From: Argyresthia goedartella
Taxonomy: Eukaryota > Arthropoda > Insecta > Lepidoptera > Argyresthiidae
Reading direction: 5' to 3'
Assembly: GCA_949825045.1 (NCBI GenBank)
Contig: OX463818.1
Location: forward strand, 30,272,906-30,336,905
Length of the DNA stretch: 64,000 bases
Shown: positions 20,979 to 34,000 of the stretch, one piece after another
Layout of the letters: the number at the start of each line of letters is the position of its first letter
Numbering within the stretch: position 1 is the stretch's first letter
Program-made: the position numbers and the translations under genes
Notes under the pieces: model-generated
Databases searched by the model: none
Told to the model about the DNA's origin: nothing
The model's input: the letters and a program-made list of their open reading frames with translations, nothing else

Positions 20979-23018
20979 CAATAGTCAATAGTCAATAGTC
21001 AAAGTACTTTATTACTGTAGATATTTACATATACTTAGCAAACGTCATTTTTACCTCTTCTCTACATTGGACCACTGTGGGAGAAGAAGGGCGTAGAAAC
21101 TACCACAGATTGATTTTTAGATCTTTTTTAAAAATAGGTTGTGCTTAACTAATACAAATATGAAAAATTTAATTGTTATGATTAAAAAGCAGGAATAAAT
21201 AATTACAAAACTATTAACAGCAAGGTCTGTGTTGAGCCAGATTAACCCCATACAGTTCTGTCATTTAAGTAATCTTGAACATTGTAATATCCCTTTTTCG
21301 ACAAAGTCGCTTTAACATGCTTTTTAAATTGCTCAAATGGCAATTTCAAAATCTCCAGAGGTATCTTATTGTAGCAGAGAATGCACTGCCCTTGAAAGAA
21401 TTGCTTACCTTTGCGAGTCTGAAACGGGGCGCACATAGTCTGTGATTATTTCTTAGGTTAACATTACAGCTGTCGCTAAGTTTGGAAAATGTTGTAAGGT
21501 TCTTGCGTACATACATTATATTTTCGAAAATAAATTGACTAGCTACTGTTAGTATGTCAATTTCTTTAAAAAGCTCTCTTAAGGAGTCTGTTCGTTTTAA
21601 ATTATAAATTGCTCGAATAGCTCTTTTCTGTAAAATAAAAATAGTTTGAATATCCGCTGCTTTCCCCCACAACAAGATACCATAGGACATCACACTATGA
21701 AAGTAACTAAAATATACTAGCCTAGATGTAGCCACATCCGTGCTTTGTCTGATGTTCCTAACAGCGTAAGCCGCAGAACTTAATTTACCAGCCAATTTAT
21801 CTATGTGGGGTCCCCACTGCAATTTGCTATCAATGGTTATTCCAAGAAACTTCGTATCATTTACCAATTCTAACGTGCTGTTGTCTAACTCTAAACTGGT
21901 CTCAACATGCCTGACATTTGGAAGTGAGAATTTGATACAGTTGGTTTTACCAGCGTTTAACAATAAATTATTAACTGTGAACCAATTCAAGGTTAAAGAC
22001 AATACACCATTAACATCATCAAAATCTCCTTTTTGTCTTTCAATTTTGAAGACCATTGAAGTATCATCAGCAAACAGCACTATGTCAGTTAATTTCTCCA
22101 CCATGAAAGGCAGATCATTAATAAATACCAGGAATAAGAAAGGGCCTAATATGGAACCTTGTGGAACGCCAATTTTAACACCCGATCCATCAGATTTTAC
22201 GCCGTTAACTTCTGCCTTTTGAATTCTATTGCTTAGGTATGATCTTAGTAGTTCCAACGCTTTATTTCTAACTCCGTAATGATTTAAATTAATTAATAGC
22301 GTATTATGATCAACACAATCAAACGCCTTCGACAGGTCGCAAAAAACTCCGATAGCATCCTGTGCGGCCTCCCATGCAGAATAAATATGAGATACAAGGG
22401 TAATACCTGCATCCGTAGTCGATTTACCCCTAGTGAAACCATATTGTTTAGCGTGGAGTTGTTTTGTACGGTTGAAGTGTGAGAGCATTTGATTGAGTAT
22501 AATCTTTTCAAATATTTACTTAGTGTTAGAAGAACAGATATTGGTCTGAAATTTGAAGGATCGCCCTTATCTCCCGACTTGAACAGAGGTATCAGTTTAC
22601 TGTGTTTCATGAGGTCTGGAAAAGCCCCATCGTCAACACATTTATTGAATATATAAGCTAAGTGTGGGGCAATAACTAGAATTACTGAACCAATGACTTT
22701 GACTGATATACCCCACAGGTCTTCCGTATTTTTTAAGTTAAGTAATTTAAACGTTTTGACAATGTCCTGGGGATATACATGATGAAATCTTAAATATACA
22801 TTACTGACGCTAGTGTTATTTTTTAATAAAGTCTCTGCTTCATATGGAGATGAATTTAGACGGTCCGTTGTGAGTACGGGTACATTGGTGAAGAATGTTT
22901 CAAAAGCTCGAGCAACATCAGCGTTGGATTTAACAACATCATCACCTATCTTTAGGCAGAAATTATTGTCCCTTGGTATAACTTTGCCAGTTTCGCGGTT
23001 TATTATCAATCAATCAAT
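20979..23018 (-). mobile_element. Jockey/CR1-like non-LTR retrotransposon, 5'-truncated, in BEL-D integrase
   Basis: BEL-D integrase reads up to ..NTWLD on the right side (about 23021) and resumes at IDYAGP on the left (about 20978), so about 2 kb was inserted at a ttgatt-like site. The insert ends, on its own 3' side, in tandem 8-bp units (caatagtc on the plus strand, 20979-21000). At the other end are tcaa repeats (23006-23020). It holds the RT and the C-terminal part of ORF2 only, as usual for a 5'-truncated copy made by target-primed reverse transcription. Confidence 0.85.
21242..23009 (-). pseudogene. Non-LTR reverse transcriptase (ORF2 C-terminal part)
   Basis: Two overlapping frames. 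The first (23009-22293) holds the RT start with LIPLFKSGDKGDPSNFRPIS. The second (22488-21346) has CDLSKAFDCVDH (motif A), GVPQGSILGPFLFLVFINDL (motif B) and VLFADDTSMV (catalytic FADD), then the region after the RT with TVASQFIFENIMYVRKN. A further short frame (21436-21242) carries the C-terminus, offset by a frameshift near 21400. No endonuclease domain is left. The layout fits the Jockey/CR1 group; I cannot choose between them by eye. A frameshift near 22490 breaks the frame within the RT. Confidence 0.85.
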
Positions 23019-25573
23019 CAAGCCATGTGTTAAGAACGGGGAATTCTAAGTAAGTTCTATCTGTTGGAAGATTACCCATTATTGGTTGCACAGGTTTTGC
23101 TTTAAACCGAGTACAATGAACACAGGAATGAACGACTTTCTTTGAAAGATTGCGTCCTCCCAATACCCAAAAGGTTTGTCTTACATTTGCTAAGAGTAGT
23201 TGTGGGCCTGCGTGTAATAAAGTTTTTTTATGATAGTGCTCAAAAATTATTTTAGTTAAGTGATGTTTGGCGCATAAAAGGATGGGGTGTTTGACGTCAA
23301 AACTATAGTTAGAATTGTTGAGTCTCCCACCTACCCTTATGATACCATGAGAGTCCATGAACGGTATAAGTGTTATAAGACGATTTTTATTGTGTACTGT
23401 TTTTTCAGTTGTGATAATCAAGTGTTCTTCAGGAAACATTTCTTGTTGGGTTAGTTTTACTATGAGATTTTGAGGTGATTGAAGTTCTGATAAATTTAAT
23501 TGATCCATTGTTTTGGATTTCTTGTCTTTACAATTATGGATGAATCTAGTTATGTATGCTATAGTTCTGATTAGTTTTTTGTAGTCCGATGATTTGTGTA
23601 TTTGTTTAAGTATTACGTTTTCGTTCGTTGTGTTTGTATTTGTAAGTGTATGTAATGATATTTCTGGTAGATCAGTGAAGTAATTGTTTGGGTTTTTTGG
23701 TATTTGAATTTCCTTTTGATGTAAAAATGTAGGTCCATTCCACCATAAGGTGGACGTGCAGAGAACATTTGCCTTTACACTTCGTGATACCAGATCAGCG
23801 GGATTTTCCGTGGTAGGTACATAACTCCACATGTCTACCTCCGTGGTATCCTGTATTTCACCAACTCTATTACCGACAAACTGTTTTAGTTGACTTGGTG
23901 ATTTTCTAAGCCGGCCCAAGACGATAGTGGAGTCTGACCAGTAATAGCGCCGATTGAAGGAAACAGTCAATGAAGATAGTACCTTGTTACAGAGTCTTGT
24001 GCCAAGTAATGCACCGCAGAGTTCAAGTCGCGGTATTGTGGTTGGTTTGTTTGGCGAAACTTGATTTTTGGATGCAATAAGACGAACGCAAACAGTGCCG
24101 TCGTTTCCAATTGTCCTCACGTAGACACAGGTGCCGTAGGCTCATTCAGAAGCACCAGTAAACATATAAAGTTCCGCAAGTTCAAACCGATCACCAAATA
24201 CCCATCGAGGTATGCGAAGTGTATTGAATGAATGAAGAGGGTGAATAAAATCCAAAATTTCACTCCGTATGTACGATAGTGGAGTCTGAACAGTAATAGC
24301 GCCGATTGAAGGAAACAGTCAATGAAGATAGTACCTTGTTACAGAGTCTTGTGCCAAGTAATGCACCGCAGAGTTCAAGCCGCGGTATTGTGGTTGGTTT
24401 GTTTGGCGAAACTTTATTTTTGGATGCAATAAGACGAACGCAAACAGTGCCGTCGTTTCCAATTGTTCTCACGTAGACACAGGTGCCGTAGGCTCATTCA
24501 GAAGCACCAGTAAACACATGAAGTTCCGCAAGTTCAAACCGATCACCAAATACCCATCGAGGTATGCGAAGTGTATTGAATGAATGAAGAGGGTGAATAA
24601 AATCCAAAAATTCACTCCGTATGTACGATAGTGGAGTCTGACCAGTAATAGCGCCGATTGAAGGAAACAGTCAATGAAGATAGTACCTTGTTACAGAGTC
24701 TTGTGCCAAGTAATGCACCGCAGAGTTCAAGCCGCGGTATTGTGGTTGGTTTGTTTGGCGAAACTTTATTTTTGGATGCAATAAGACGAACGCAAACAGT
24801 GCCGTCGTTTCCAATTGTCCTCACGTAGACACAGGTGCCATAGGCTCGTTCAGAAGCACCAGTAAACACATGAAGTTCCGCAAGTTCAAACCGATCACCA
24901 AATACCCATCGAGGTATGCGAAGTGTATTGAGTGAATGAAGAGGGTGAATAAAATCCAAAAATTCACTCCGTATGTTTGTAGGTACTTCGCAATCCCACT
25001 CACATTTATTTAGCCATGACTTTTGCAGAATAAACTTTGCCTCGATAACCCAGGGGCCCACGAGACCCATGGGATCAAAGATTTGGCTTACCAGTGATAG
25101 AATTGTGCGTTTTGTTATTTTGTTAACTATTGTGAGGTTTATGGAAAATAATAATGTATCTGGCAATGAATCCCAATAAAGACCTAAAGTTTTGGAAGGT
25201 GATTCATCATTAAGATTTAAAGGTTTTTCCGAGCTTTCTTTGTCGCTGCATATTGATGCTAATATTTCAGGAGAGTTAGATTGCCACTTACGTAGGTTTA
25301 ATTTTGCTGTTTGAAGGATGTCGACAATTTGTTTACAAAGTTGTGTCACTAAATTTATGCAATCCCCACCACTTAACAGATCGTCTACGTAGAAATCTCT
25401 GCTGATGGCTCGTTTTACATCTTTGTTGGGTGCTTGCTCTGCAAGAGAGACTAACAGATGTGGTACCGTATGTTACAGTGTTTAATGTAAAGGTTTTAAG
25501 AGGACCTGAAGAATTTAATCGATGTATTATTTGCTGCAGATGGCGCTGTGAAGATTCGACTAAGATTGCCCTA
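23019..25573 (-). pseudogene. BEL-D pol: RT, RNase H, integrase N-terminus
   Basis: The piece continues from the BEL-B insertion leftwards. It includes LVESSQRHLQQI (25570-25530), FYVDDLLSGG (RT catalytic site near 25390, read across a frame change) and LNLRKWQSNSPEILASI (near 25290). RNase H follows (RTIGNDGTVCVRLIASKN, then IPRLELCGALLGTRL), present three times because of a triplication. After the left-most copy come FVGNRVGEIQD and AENPADLVSR-like residues, then the integrase zinc region (HAGPQLLLANVRQTFWVLGG, then CVHCTRFKAKPVQ). Several frames are needed; the element cannot encode a working pol. Confidence 0.87.
23921..24976. repeat. Tandem triplication, 352-bp period, in BEL-D RNase H
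   Basis: Units start at 23921, 24273 and 24625 (acgatagtggagtctga) and each ends ...cactccgtatgta. They differ at only a few positions. As 352 is not a multiple of three, each unit shifts the frame; the RNase H block is read in full once per unit. Short homology (gtac/gtatgt) lies at the joints. The array probably arose after insertion. Confidence 0.95.
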
Positions 25574-26117
25574 TGTTCGATTCCAAATCGATATTCGATC
25601 GATGGTTTCAGAACGGCCATTTTGAATTTGACGTTAGCTGCCAACCAGGCAGTTTTGACAACTGACAGACGAAAGCCCTCGCAATGTAAACGCGTTTTGG
25701 TTAGGGTATTGAAATTAAATCGCAGGCCATTTGGAATGTATTCGGGTTTCCCTCAGGATTGGTAATATAGCTGAGTGTGTTAGTGTTTCCCGAACCAGAT
25801 AAAGTTCGCATTTTCGTGCCCGATTGTGTTTTACCACGTAACATAACCTGTGTTGGAACACTGTGCTCATTGAAGCTGGCCCGCCAGTCATACCTGGTTG
25901 GCTGAAGAACCTGTCTACCAAGAAGAGCCTAGGGTGCACCCGGGCCTTGCAGAGAGACAGGAGGTTGACGGGACCGAAGCACAGACCAGGTTAGATCGAA
26001 CCCAATTACTACAGCTCGGTGAATCGCCGACGTTCACACTTCTTGGCAACTGATCGTTACGCTACCTCGTAGCTGATGGGCCCCTACGAGGTCAGTAGGT
26101 GCTGAGAAGCCTGAACA
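25574..26117 (+). repeat. 5' LTR of BEL-B (544 bp)
   Basis: Direct repeat of 38913-39456, TG/CA ends. Part of it reads openly on both strands, but this is shared non-coding LTR sequence. Confidence 0.96.
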
Positions 26118-26655
26118 ATTTGGTAGCTAGAGCGTGGCTTCCTGAGATTTGCAGCCGTCAAGGGCTCCAGGAAGGCACGATTTGGGACTATCAATCTGTA
26201 GGTATAGACGGTTATTAGGTAACTGGGTTGTTGTTCCTATATCCACATAGATTGGTAGTATTGTAAGCTATAGGTCTATTGCTGGTAGTAGATAGACAGA
26301 TATTGAATTTTAAAATTGCATTGAATTACCAGTTAGTCAATCTATTAGTGGTCCAGTAATGCTATTGAAGGAATGTTTTGGTTAACATACATCTATTGAT
26401 AGCAGGCTATTACATTGTTTTCAGTTTATAGCAATTTATAACTTGAACTAATATTGACTATCTGTGTGTGTTATAATGATAAAGGGAAACTAAATTGTAT
26501 TTACAGAATTTATATAGATATAAAACTCGGTTCCTATTGTTTAAGGAAAACAACATTGTTTAAGTTGTGGTTTAGGGTTCCCTCGTTTGGGTTGTAGACT
26601 GGAGGGTCCAATAAAATTGAGTTACTGCAAATTGTGAGTAAGTATCGTTCCGATC
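26118..26655 (+). promoter_or_regulatory. BEL-B leader with initiator-Met-like primer site
   Basis: Three bases after the LTR, TGGTAGCTAGAGCGTGGCTT (26121-26140) resembles the complement of initiator Met tRNA, with one extra T and one change. The rest is an AT-rich leader with no frame, up to the gag ATG at 26656. Confidence 0.72.
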
Positions 26656-28479
26656 ATGTCGTTATCTGAAATCCAGAAGGGTGTTTCTAAGGAACTCAGA
26701 TGGTTTTCCTCCGCACACGGTCTGATAGACCGTTTAGATAGGCATGATGTGGTATTGGAGCGGTCTATGGACGTTAAGGAACGTTACAATAGGGTGCTCG
26801 AATTGTCCGCGCAGGCGGAATCAGTTGATGGTTGTGCACCTGACAGGCTGTCACGGTTGATAGGGGATGTCGACCAATGTATGGAGATGGCAGCTGCTAT
26901 CACGCAGAAGGCTGCGGACATACGTAGACAGCGCGAGTCCAGCCATGGTGGTGACATTGAAGCACCTCTGCCGCTTCAGGGACCGGGGTCCAGGTTACCT
27001 GCCATAACTATGCCTACTTTTGACGGCGTGTCCGGTGAATGGATGAGCTTCATCAATCTGTTCGACAGTTTGGTGCACATGCGATCGGACATTACCAAGT
27101 CTGTCAAGATGGCTCAGCTGGTGGCAGCATTGAGGGGTGAGCCTAGGGAGCTGGTCGCTCATTTGACAGTTACGGAGGGTAACTATGAAACGGCCAGGCA
27201 ATTGTTGGTCAGACGTTACCATAACAAACGGAGGTTGGCCGATGCCCAACTGAACCGTTTGTTTAGTATCCCGGTTGTGAACAAGGTCGGGGCCATACAG
27301 ACGGAGGTTTTGAACCCATTGTTGTCCGTCACCAAGGCTCTAGAGAATCTTGGACTTCCGGTTGGTGAATGGTCGTACCTACTGTTGTACATTGTACTTT
27401 CCCGCCTACCCGCTGACGTGCAGACTCGTTTCGAACAGTCTCACGGGAGGTCGGCCAAGGACCTGCCCGCCTTCTCCGACTTGGTCGGATTCTTGGAAGA
27501 GGAGGCTCGACGGGCAGGGAATTTGGGGTTGACGGTCACCCATCCTTCGGAGCCACAGAGAGCTGCCGGGAGCGCTGTGAGTAGGGGCCCTCCGACGAGG
27601 AAGGACCGCACCAACCGGCAGTCATAAGGGACTGTGAGTGCATTGACCCCACATGGTGAGACCTGCCCATGTTGTAGGCAGATTGGCCATGCTGTGGCCA
27701 ATTGCAATAAGTTCGGGGAACTTAGGGTTCAGGGACGGCGACGAAAGGCCAAGCAGCGGAGCTGGTGTTTCCTGTGCCTCGGGCCACACATGGCTTGGGA
27801 CTGCACGCGCACAAAAATGTGCGGATATTGTGGTGGGGCCCACAACAATCTGTTGTGCATGAACCGGTCCGGCCAACAGCCACCACAGGGCCGTACCCAG
27901 GGTGACACGGCATGGGGCCCTGAGAATTCGTTTGCGACTCGGAGCGCAACTCAGGGGCCAACGTCCCCACGTGCACAGGGCAGTACCAGGGTGCAGGGCC
28001 GCACTCAGGACCATTACATGGGGGGCCCTGAGAATTCGTTTGCGACTCGGAGCGCAACTCAGGGGCCAACGTCCCCACGTGCACAGGGCAGTACCAGGGT
28101 GCAGGGCCGCACTCAGGACCATTACATGGGGGGCCCTGAGTTTTCGGTTGCGACTCAGCATCCGACCCAGCGGGACATTGGGTGTGTTGAGCAGGCCGTA
28201 ACGGGTGGGTGGCATGGGACACCTTCGAGCTATGCGGGTGCGGTTCGGACGCCGCCTCAGTTGTCGCCCCGCTCGTCGCCTCGTCCTCGTCGGTCACATG
28301 TGATGTCCCCCCCGCTCATGGAGCGGCCACGGTTGAATTCACGCCCACCCCCCTTTACGGGGAATCGTAGGTTGGGAATGGAACCGGCGCGTGGGCCATT
28401 TGTACAATGGGACCCTCTGGCGTATAGCTGCATACCTGATCGGTTACAGGCACAGTGGGGCCCCGGGGGTCCTCGCTAG
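26656..28479 (+). pseudogene. BEL-B gag
   Basis: The ATG at 26656 opens gag (MSLSEIQKGVSKELRWFSS). A coiled N-terminus, then the DUF1759-like capsid region (ITMPTFDGVSGEWMSFINLF; ELVAHLTVTEGNYETARQLL) runs to about 27600. A TAA at 27625-27627 interrupts the frame; the same frame continues with zinc-finger motifs (CPCCRQIGHAVANCNKFGE; CFLCLGPHMAWDC; CGYCGGAHNNLLC). A Pro/Gly/Ser-rich tail follows, holding two perfect 36-codon repeats. It ends at CGC-TAG (28477-28479), in frame with pol. The 27625 stop has no counterpart in BEL-A and is a nonsense change. Confidence 0.88.
27918..28133 (+). repeat. Two perfect 108-bp (36-codon) repeats in BEL-B gag tail
   Basis: Units at 27918-28025 and 28026-28133 look identical, so the duplication is recent and keeps the frame. 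A diverged partial third unit follows to about 28170. BEL-A gag has no equivalent. Confidence 0.93.
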
Positions 28480-30543
28480 GAATTTGCGGCCCAACCATTG
28501 GTTGCCCCCCAACCGGAGACGGTGGTGTTACCGATCGCCTCTGTGCTTGTTTGGGATTTGGCGGGCAACCCAACATACGTTCGCGCCCTATTAGATTCTG
28601 GAGCTCAGGGCTGCATTGTGTCGAATGATTTAGCAAAATGGTTGGGCCTCAAGGTAAATAGGTATAATAAATCAATACGGGGCGTGGGGAATGTTACGGT
28701 TACGAATGTAGTTGGTCAATCGGTGATCACGTTCTCTCCACGTTATGACATTTTGACAAAAACATCCGTGCAAGCTTTAGTAATGACGCATGTAATGGGC
28801 AGACACCCCTTGGTGAAGTTGAATCCGGCCGTTCGATTCCTGACATCAGGACTCAAGTTGGCGGATCCCGATTTTGACACTCCAGCCCCGGTCGACCTGC
28901 TACTGGGAGCAGACGTTCTGGGTAGGTTTCTGTTGTCGGATCAGCGAGTTCTTCAGCCGGACGGGTTGATTGCAGTGGATACTAAGTTTGGTCACGTGAT
29001 CATGGGTCCGGCATTGCCAATGGTTAGGCCTGCCGAGTCAGATGGCATACTTATTGGCTCAGCGTTGTCAGACGCTATCCAACGTTTCTGGGAGATAGAG
29101 GAACCTCCCACCGTTCGTCGAGTCGACGCAGACGAAGAAGAGTGCGAGTTGTTTTACCAGAATAGTACTGGTCGCCTTCGTTCTGGTCGTTTTGTAACTC
29201 GACTGCCTTTCAGGGCCGATCGACCGCCACTAGGAGAATCTAGGAAGATGGCTGAGACGAGATTGATGTCGATGGAGCGTAGGATGACAAGGGACGCCGT
29301 ATTTAAACAAAAATATGTTGATTTCATGAGGGAGTATGAGTCGTTAGGACACATGTCGGTATCGGGTGTGGACTGGAGATCTGAGGATCATTGTTTCCTT
29401 CCACACCATGCCGTCCTACGAACCCCTACCGGCAAGATTCGAGTTGTTTTTGATGGGTCAGCACCTACCTCGAACGGGATGTCCCTGAATCAGTGTCTAC
29501 ATTCGGGACCCAAGTTGAGTCGTTTCGGAGGCACCAGCTTGTATTTGTCGCAGACATTCGGATGATGTTTAGGCAAACGGTAATTCATCCGGCCGACAGA
29601 AGGTATCAGTTGATACTTTGGCGTGAGTCCACGGCCGAGCCAGTCAAGGTCTATGAGTTAAACACGAACACGTATGGGTTACGGTCTAGCCCGTATTTGG
29701 CGATGCGTACCCTGCGGGAGTTGGCGTCGCGTGACCGTGTGAGCTATCCTAGAGCCGCCGCTATCCTGGAGCAAGATTTGTACGTCGATGACGTCTGCAC
29801 AGGGGCAGCCAGTGTAGAAGAAGCTCTGGACCGACGTGACGAGCTCATTCAATTGCTGGAACGAGGCGGCTATGAACTACGCAAGTGGATGTCCAACTCC
29901 CCTGAGTTGATGGCTGGTCTCCCAGATGAGTTTCAACAAGACCCGCACGTTTTTGAGAATCCTGACAACCCTAACATGTTGTCAGTACTTGGAATACAGT
30001 ACCGGCCCGTCCATGATGAGTTTACCTATCGGGTGGTTTTAGAAACACCGAAGGCCTGGACGAAGCGGTCAGTACTGTCAACGATTGCGAGAACGTTCGA
30101 CCCGAATGGATGGATTTCTCCAGTCACCTTTGCTCTCAAATGTTTTATGCAAAGGCTATGGGCGGCTCAGTTGACCTGGGACACCCACCTCTCAGGTGAT
30201 TTGTTGACTGATTGGACGCGAATGTTCACCTCGCTATCGGACATAAATAATGTATCGCTGCCGAGGAAATTGGTCCCTGCTGGGGATTACAGGGCAACCC
30301 TTCACGGGTTTTGTGATGCCTCTGAACGAGGGTTTGCGGCAGCGGTTTATTTGCGAACCGTCACCTCCACCGGGGAGGTCGACGTGCGTTTGGTTTTGGC
30401 AAAAAGCAAGGTAGCGCCTATTCGGACAAGGATGACGATTCCAAAACTGGAACTGTCCGAGGCTGCTCTTTTGACCAAACTTTTGAATCACACTCTAACA
30501 GTGTTGCGTGGGTCAGTGGTTTTGGAGGATACGGTGTACGCGT
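28480..30543 (+). pseudogene. BEL-B pol, first part: protease, RT, most of RNase H
   Basis: After the gag TAG the same frame runs into the aspartic protease (RALLDSGAQGCIVSNDLA, Asp near 28597) and its associated region (ADPDFDTPAPVDLLLGADVL). The RT follows (KYVDFMREYESLGHMSVSG; VVFDGSAPTSNGMSLNQC). A deletion near 29515-29525 removes about a dozen codons (between GPKL and FRRH) and shifts the frame. The RT then continues with DIRMMFRQTV, YVDDVCTG (near 29785) and RNase H (GFCDASERGFAAAVYLRTV near 30310). The frame is cut at 30543 by BEL-C just after LEDTVYA and continues at 37074. Confidence 0.9.
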
Positions 30544-30748
30544 TGAAAGCGTGATCCCTTAGCCTTCTTCTTGTGGACTGTATTTGGACTGGAATCAAAC
30601 TATTAACTTTCTAATTTCACTTTTATTCGTATAAAGAAGCACCAAGCACATGTTAACATCAAGAGCCTATATTGGACAGTGACAGTACAATCAACGTTGC
30701 CAGTGGCGAATATTCAAATGTAGATTATATTTTATGTTGCCATAAACA
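30544..30748 (-). repeat. 3' LTR of BEL-C (205 bp)
   Basis: 204 of 205 positions match the 5' LTR by eye (a/g in ggacagtg[a/g]cag). TG/CA ends. Confidence 0.97.
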
Positions 30749-31081
30749 GGCTGCCACCGGCAAAAATAACAATTATAGCTAGTTAAGCTAAAGGTTAAAC
30801 TTATGTTCGCCTTTGGCGCAAATACATACAGATAAATAATTAGAGCAATGATCAATCACACGATCATTTAAACATTGAACTTGATAACCCACTAACATGT
30901 ATCTAATTCTCTACAACTATTACAGATATCTAGACAGATTTATTTGCAGGAAGTTATACAAACAAATCTATTTAATATAGCAAAGCATAACCTAGACCTT
31001 TTATTTCTTAACGGATAGTACACACATAGCCAATCAATAGTGACTTGTAACATAATACCTTAATTCTAAATATACCTCCTA
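30749..31081 (-). other. BEL-C 3' UTR
   Basis: 333 AT-rich bases after the pol stop. Next to the LTR the element strand reads ttgccggtggcagcc, a weak polypurine tract. No frame seen. Confidence 0.7.
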
Positions 31082-34000
31082 CTATTGTTCAATAGGCAGG
31101 ACACAAATAGTCTGTAATGACCTATTATACATTTTATGATCTGCTGTTTTTAACGTAACGGCTCTTACTTTGCCGTCTTTCCCCGGACAGACTTTTACAA
31201 CTCTTGCCATTGGCCAAACTAAAGGTGGAGAGTTAGGTTCCTTCATAAGTACAAGCTGGCCTTCAATAAGGTTAGGCATAGACTTACTCCACTTGTTTCT
31301 ATTTTGCAATGTGTTTAAATAATACTTATGCCACGCCTTCCAAAACCTTTGCTGTAGTTGGGTACATTTTTGCCAGAAATCAAGCCTGTTACTCACACGA
31401 TCAGAAATATCTCGTTCGGGATACATTGACAAAGCTGTTCCTACCAAGAAATGTCCAGGAGTCAAGTAGCAGTAATCATTGACGTACTCTGATAGAGGTA
31501 AGATAGGACGTGAGTTCAACACGGCTTCTATTTGACACAAGACCGTATTTAACTGTTCATAAGTCAGTTCAGCACTTAAAACTATTCTCTTTAAATGATA
31601 TTTCACGCTTTTCACAGCCGCCTCTGCAAGCCCTGCGAAAACAGGGGCGTAACTAGGCGTAAAATGAAACTTTATGCCTTCTTTTGCTGCATAGGCTTGC
31701 ACAAGCGTCTGATGATCAGCAGAACTATTAAGCTCGTACAACTCAGCTAGGTGGTTCCTTGCCCCACGAAAACATCCCCCATTATCACAAAAGACATCGC
31801 TGGGCAAGGCACGTCTGCTCAAAAAGCGTTTGAAGGATGCCAAGAAGGCATCTGTCGATATATCAGAAGTCAATTCTAAATGTACTGCTTTTGTTACAAA
31901 GCAAACATAAATACAAACGTATCCTTTAGTGATTACCGTGCTTCGCAACCTCGAATTTTTTATCTTAACTGGCCCAGCGAAGTCGATGCCTATCTTTTGA
32001 AATGGTCTGCATGCAGTGACGCGATGCTGAGGCAAGGATCCCATGAGTTGCTTTGCTGCACTAGCTTTAAATCTGAAACATACCATGCATCCATGAGTCA
32101 CTTTTTTAACTTTTCGCATACCAGCTACCAGCCAATATTGTTGGTTTAAACTCGCTAAGAGCGACTTAGGGCCAGCATGTAACAACCTAACATGCTCTCT
32201 TTGTATGATCAATTCTGTTATTCGAGATTCGTTTGGCAGAATTATAGGATGTTTCTGTGCGAGTGGTATATCTGAATTATCTAATCTCCCACCTACTCTA
32301 AGCAAACCATTTTCGTCTAAAAATGGATGTATTGGCTTAAGGGAGCCTTGCACATTGTTGCCTTTTCGCAATGAAGCTATTTCATCATTGAAATAAACCG
32401 ACTGTTCGTGCTTTATTATAATATGCAACGCGCGTTGCAATTCGTCAGGATTTAGCACTCTCGCACTAACCCTACCATCGCCTTTTATATTATGACAGAA
32501 TCTATAAATGTATCCTATTACCCTGGTCATTTTATCAATGTCTGAATACTTCTCTATTATTTGAAGAATATCATACTGTACCGCTGTAGCAAGTACTATC
32601 ATATCAGGCCTGGGGCTATCCGGTTTCATCTCAGGTAAGTCTTCAGGTAAGTTCTGATTTTTATTATCAAATGTGTACTCACATTGCAGGAATTTTGGCC
32701 CCTCCCACCAGAGGGAGCATTTTGGAAGTTCCTGTGGGCTGATGCCTCTGCTTATGAGATCAGCAGGGTTGTCTGCTGATGGCACATATTGCCATTGCCA
32801 TTTGGATGTTTTTTGCTGAATTACACTTACTCTGTTCGCAACGTAAGCTTGCATCCTTGTTTTGTCAGTCTTTATCCAAGCTAAGGTAATTTGTGAGTCA
32901 GTATACAAGTAAACATCATCTATATGTATGTTTCTACACAATGTATCATATACTCTTTCCGCAAGTATAGACAAAAGCAACGCAGCATTAAGCTCCAGCC
33001 GAGGTATTGTTAGTGGCTTTGCACGTGGGTTAATTCGCGACTTTGAACAGAGCAAGTATAATTCAGCCTTACCCGTTATGTCGACCACGCGTAGGTATAT
33101 ACAGCACCCGTAGCCTGTTGTGCTGGAAGCGTCGCAGAATCCGATCAGCTGCACCGCCGCTGCTTTGTTGGTTGGAATACACCTTCCTAAATTAATGGGC
33201 TGCATGTCAGCCAGACTGCTAGCAAAGTTAAGCCATTCTTCGATCAAATCGTTAGGCAAGCGATCGTCCCAATCTAGATTAAGTGACCAAATTTTTTGAT
33301 TAATGCTTTTTGCTCGCACTACAATTGGACTAGCAAAGCCCATGGGGTCATAAAACTTTGATATGTATCTTAGGACTTCCTTCTTTGTTATTTTATTACT
33401 TTTAAATGCTTCTGGGCTGTTGATAGTGAAACAGTCCCCTTTAACGTCCAAGGTAAGTCCCAACGTCTTCATACTAAAGTTTCCCTTTTGAAAATCAAGC
33501 TCACTGAATTGTTGTTCAGCCTTAGGTATGCTTCGAAGAACTTCAGGTGTATTGGAAGCCCATTTGTGCAAGTTGAAACTGCCATAGCTGAACAGCTCAC
33601 ATAGTTGTCGTTTAGCCTCAAGTAGTTGATGCATGTCAGAGCATGAGTACAAAACATCATCAATGTACGTGCAATTTTTTAATATGAAGGATGCCAGTGG
33701 TAATTCTTGCTCATGCCTCTGGGCGAGTTCCATTAAACATCGCGTAGCTAAATAGCTCGAAGGTTTAACTCCGTATGTGACTGTGTCAAGGCGAATACAC
33801 CGCAAAGGCTGGTCTGGGCTTTCCCTCCACAAAATGTTCTGGAGTGAAGAGTGTTCCGGATTCACAAGAATGTTGCGAAACATCTTCTTGATATCTGAAC
33901 TCCATGTGAATTTCCCAAATCTAAACAGCATTACAACATCGAACAATTCTTTTTGTACTATAGGCCCATTCAATAGAATATCGTTCAATGAGATCTTCTT

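Noticed and set aside
25430..25765. Plus-strand 111-codon frame across the BEL-D/BEL-B joint, and its twin at 38892-39104
   Set aside because: Most of each is BEL-B LTR sequence, present twice because it is an LTR; not a gene.
27625..27627. TAA in BEL-B gag as a regulated stop
   Set aside because: BEL-A1 and BEL-A2 have no stop at this place; most likely a nonsense change.
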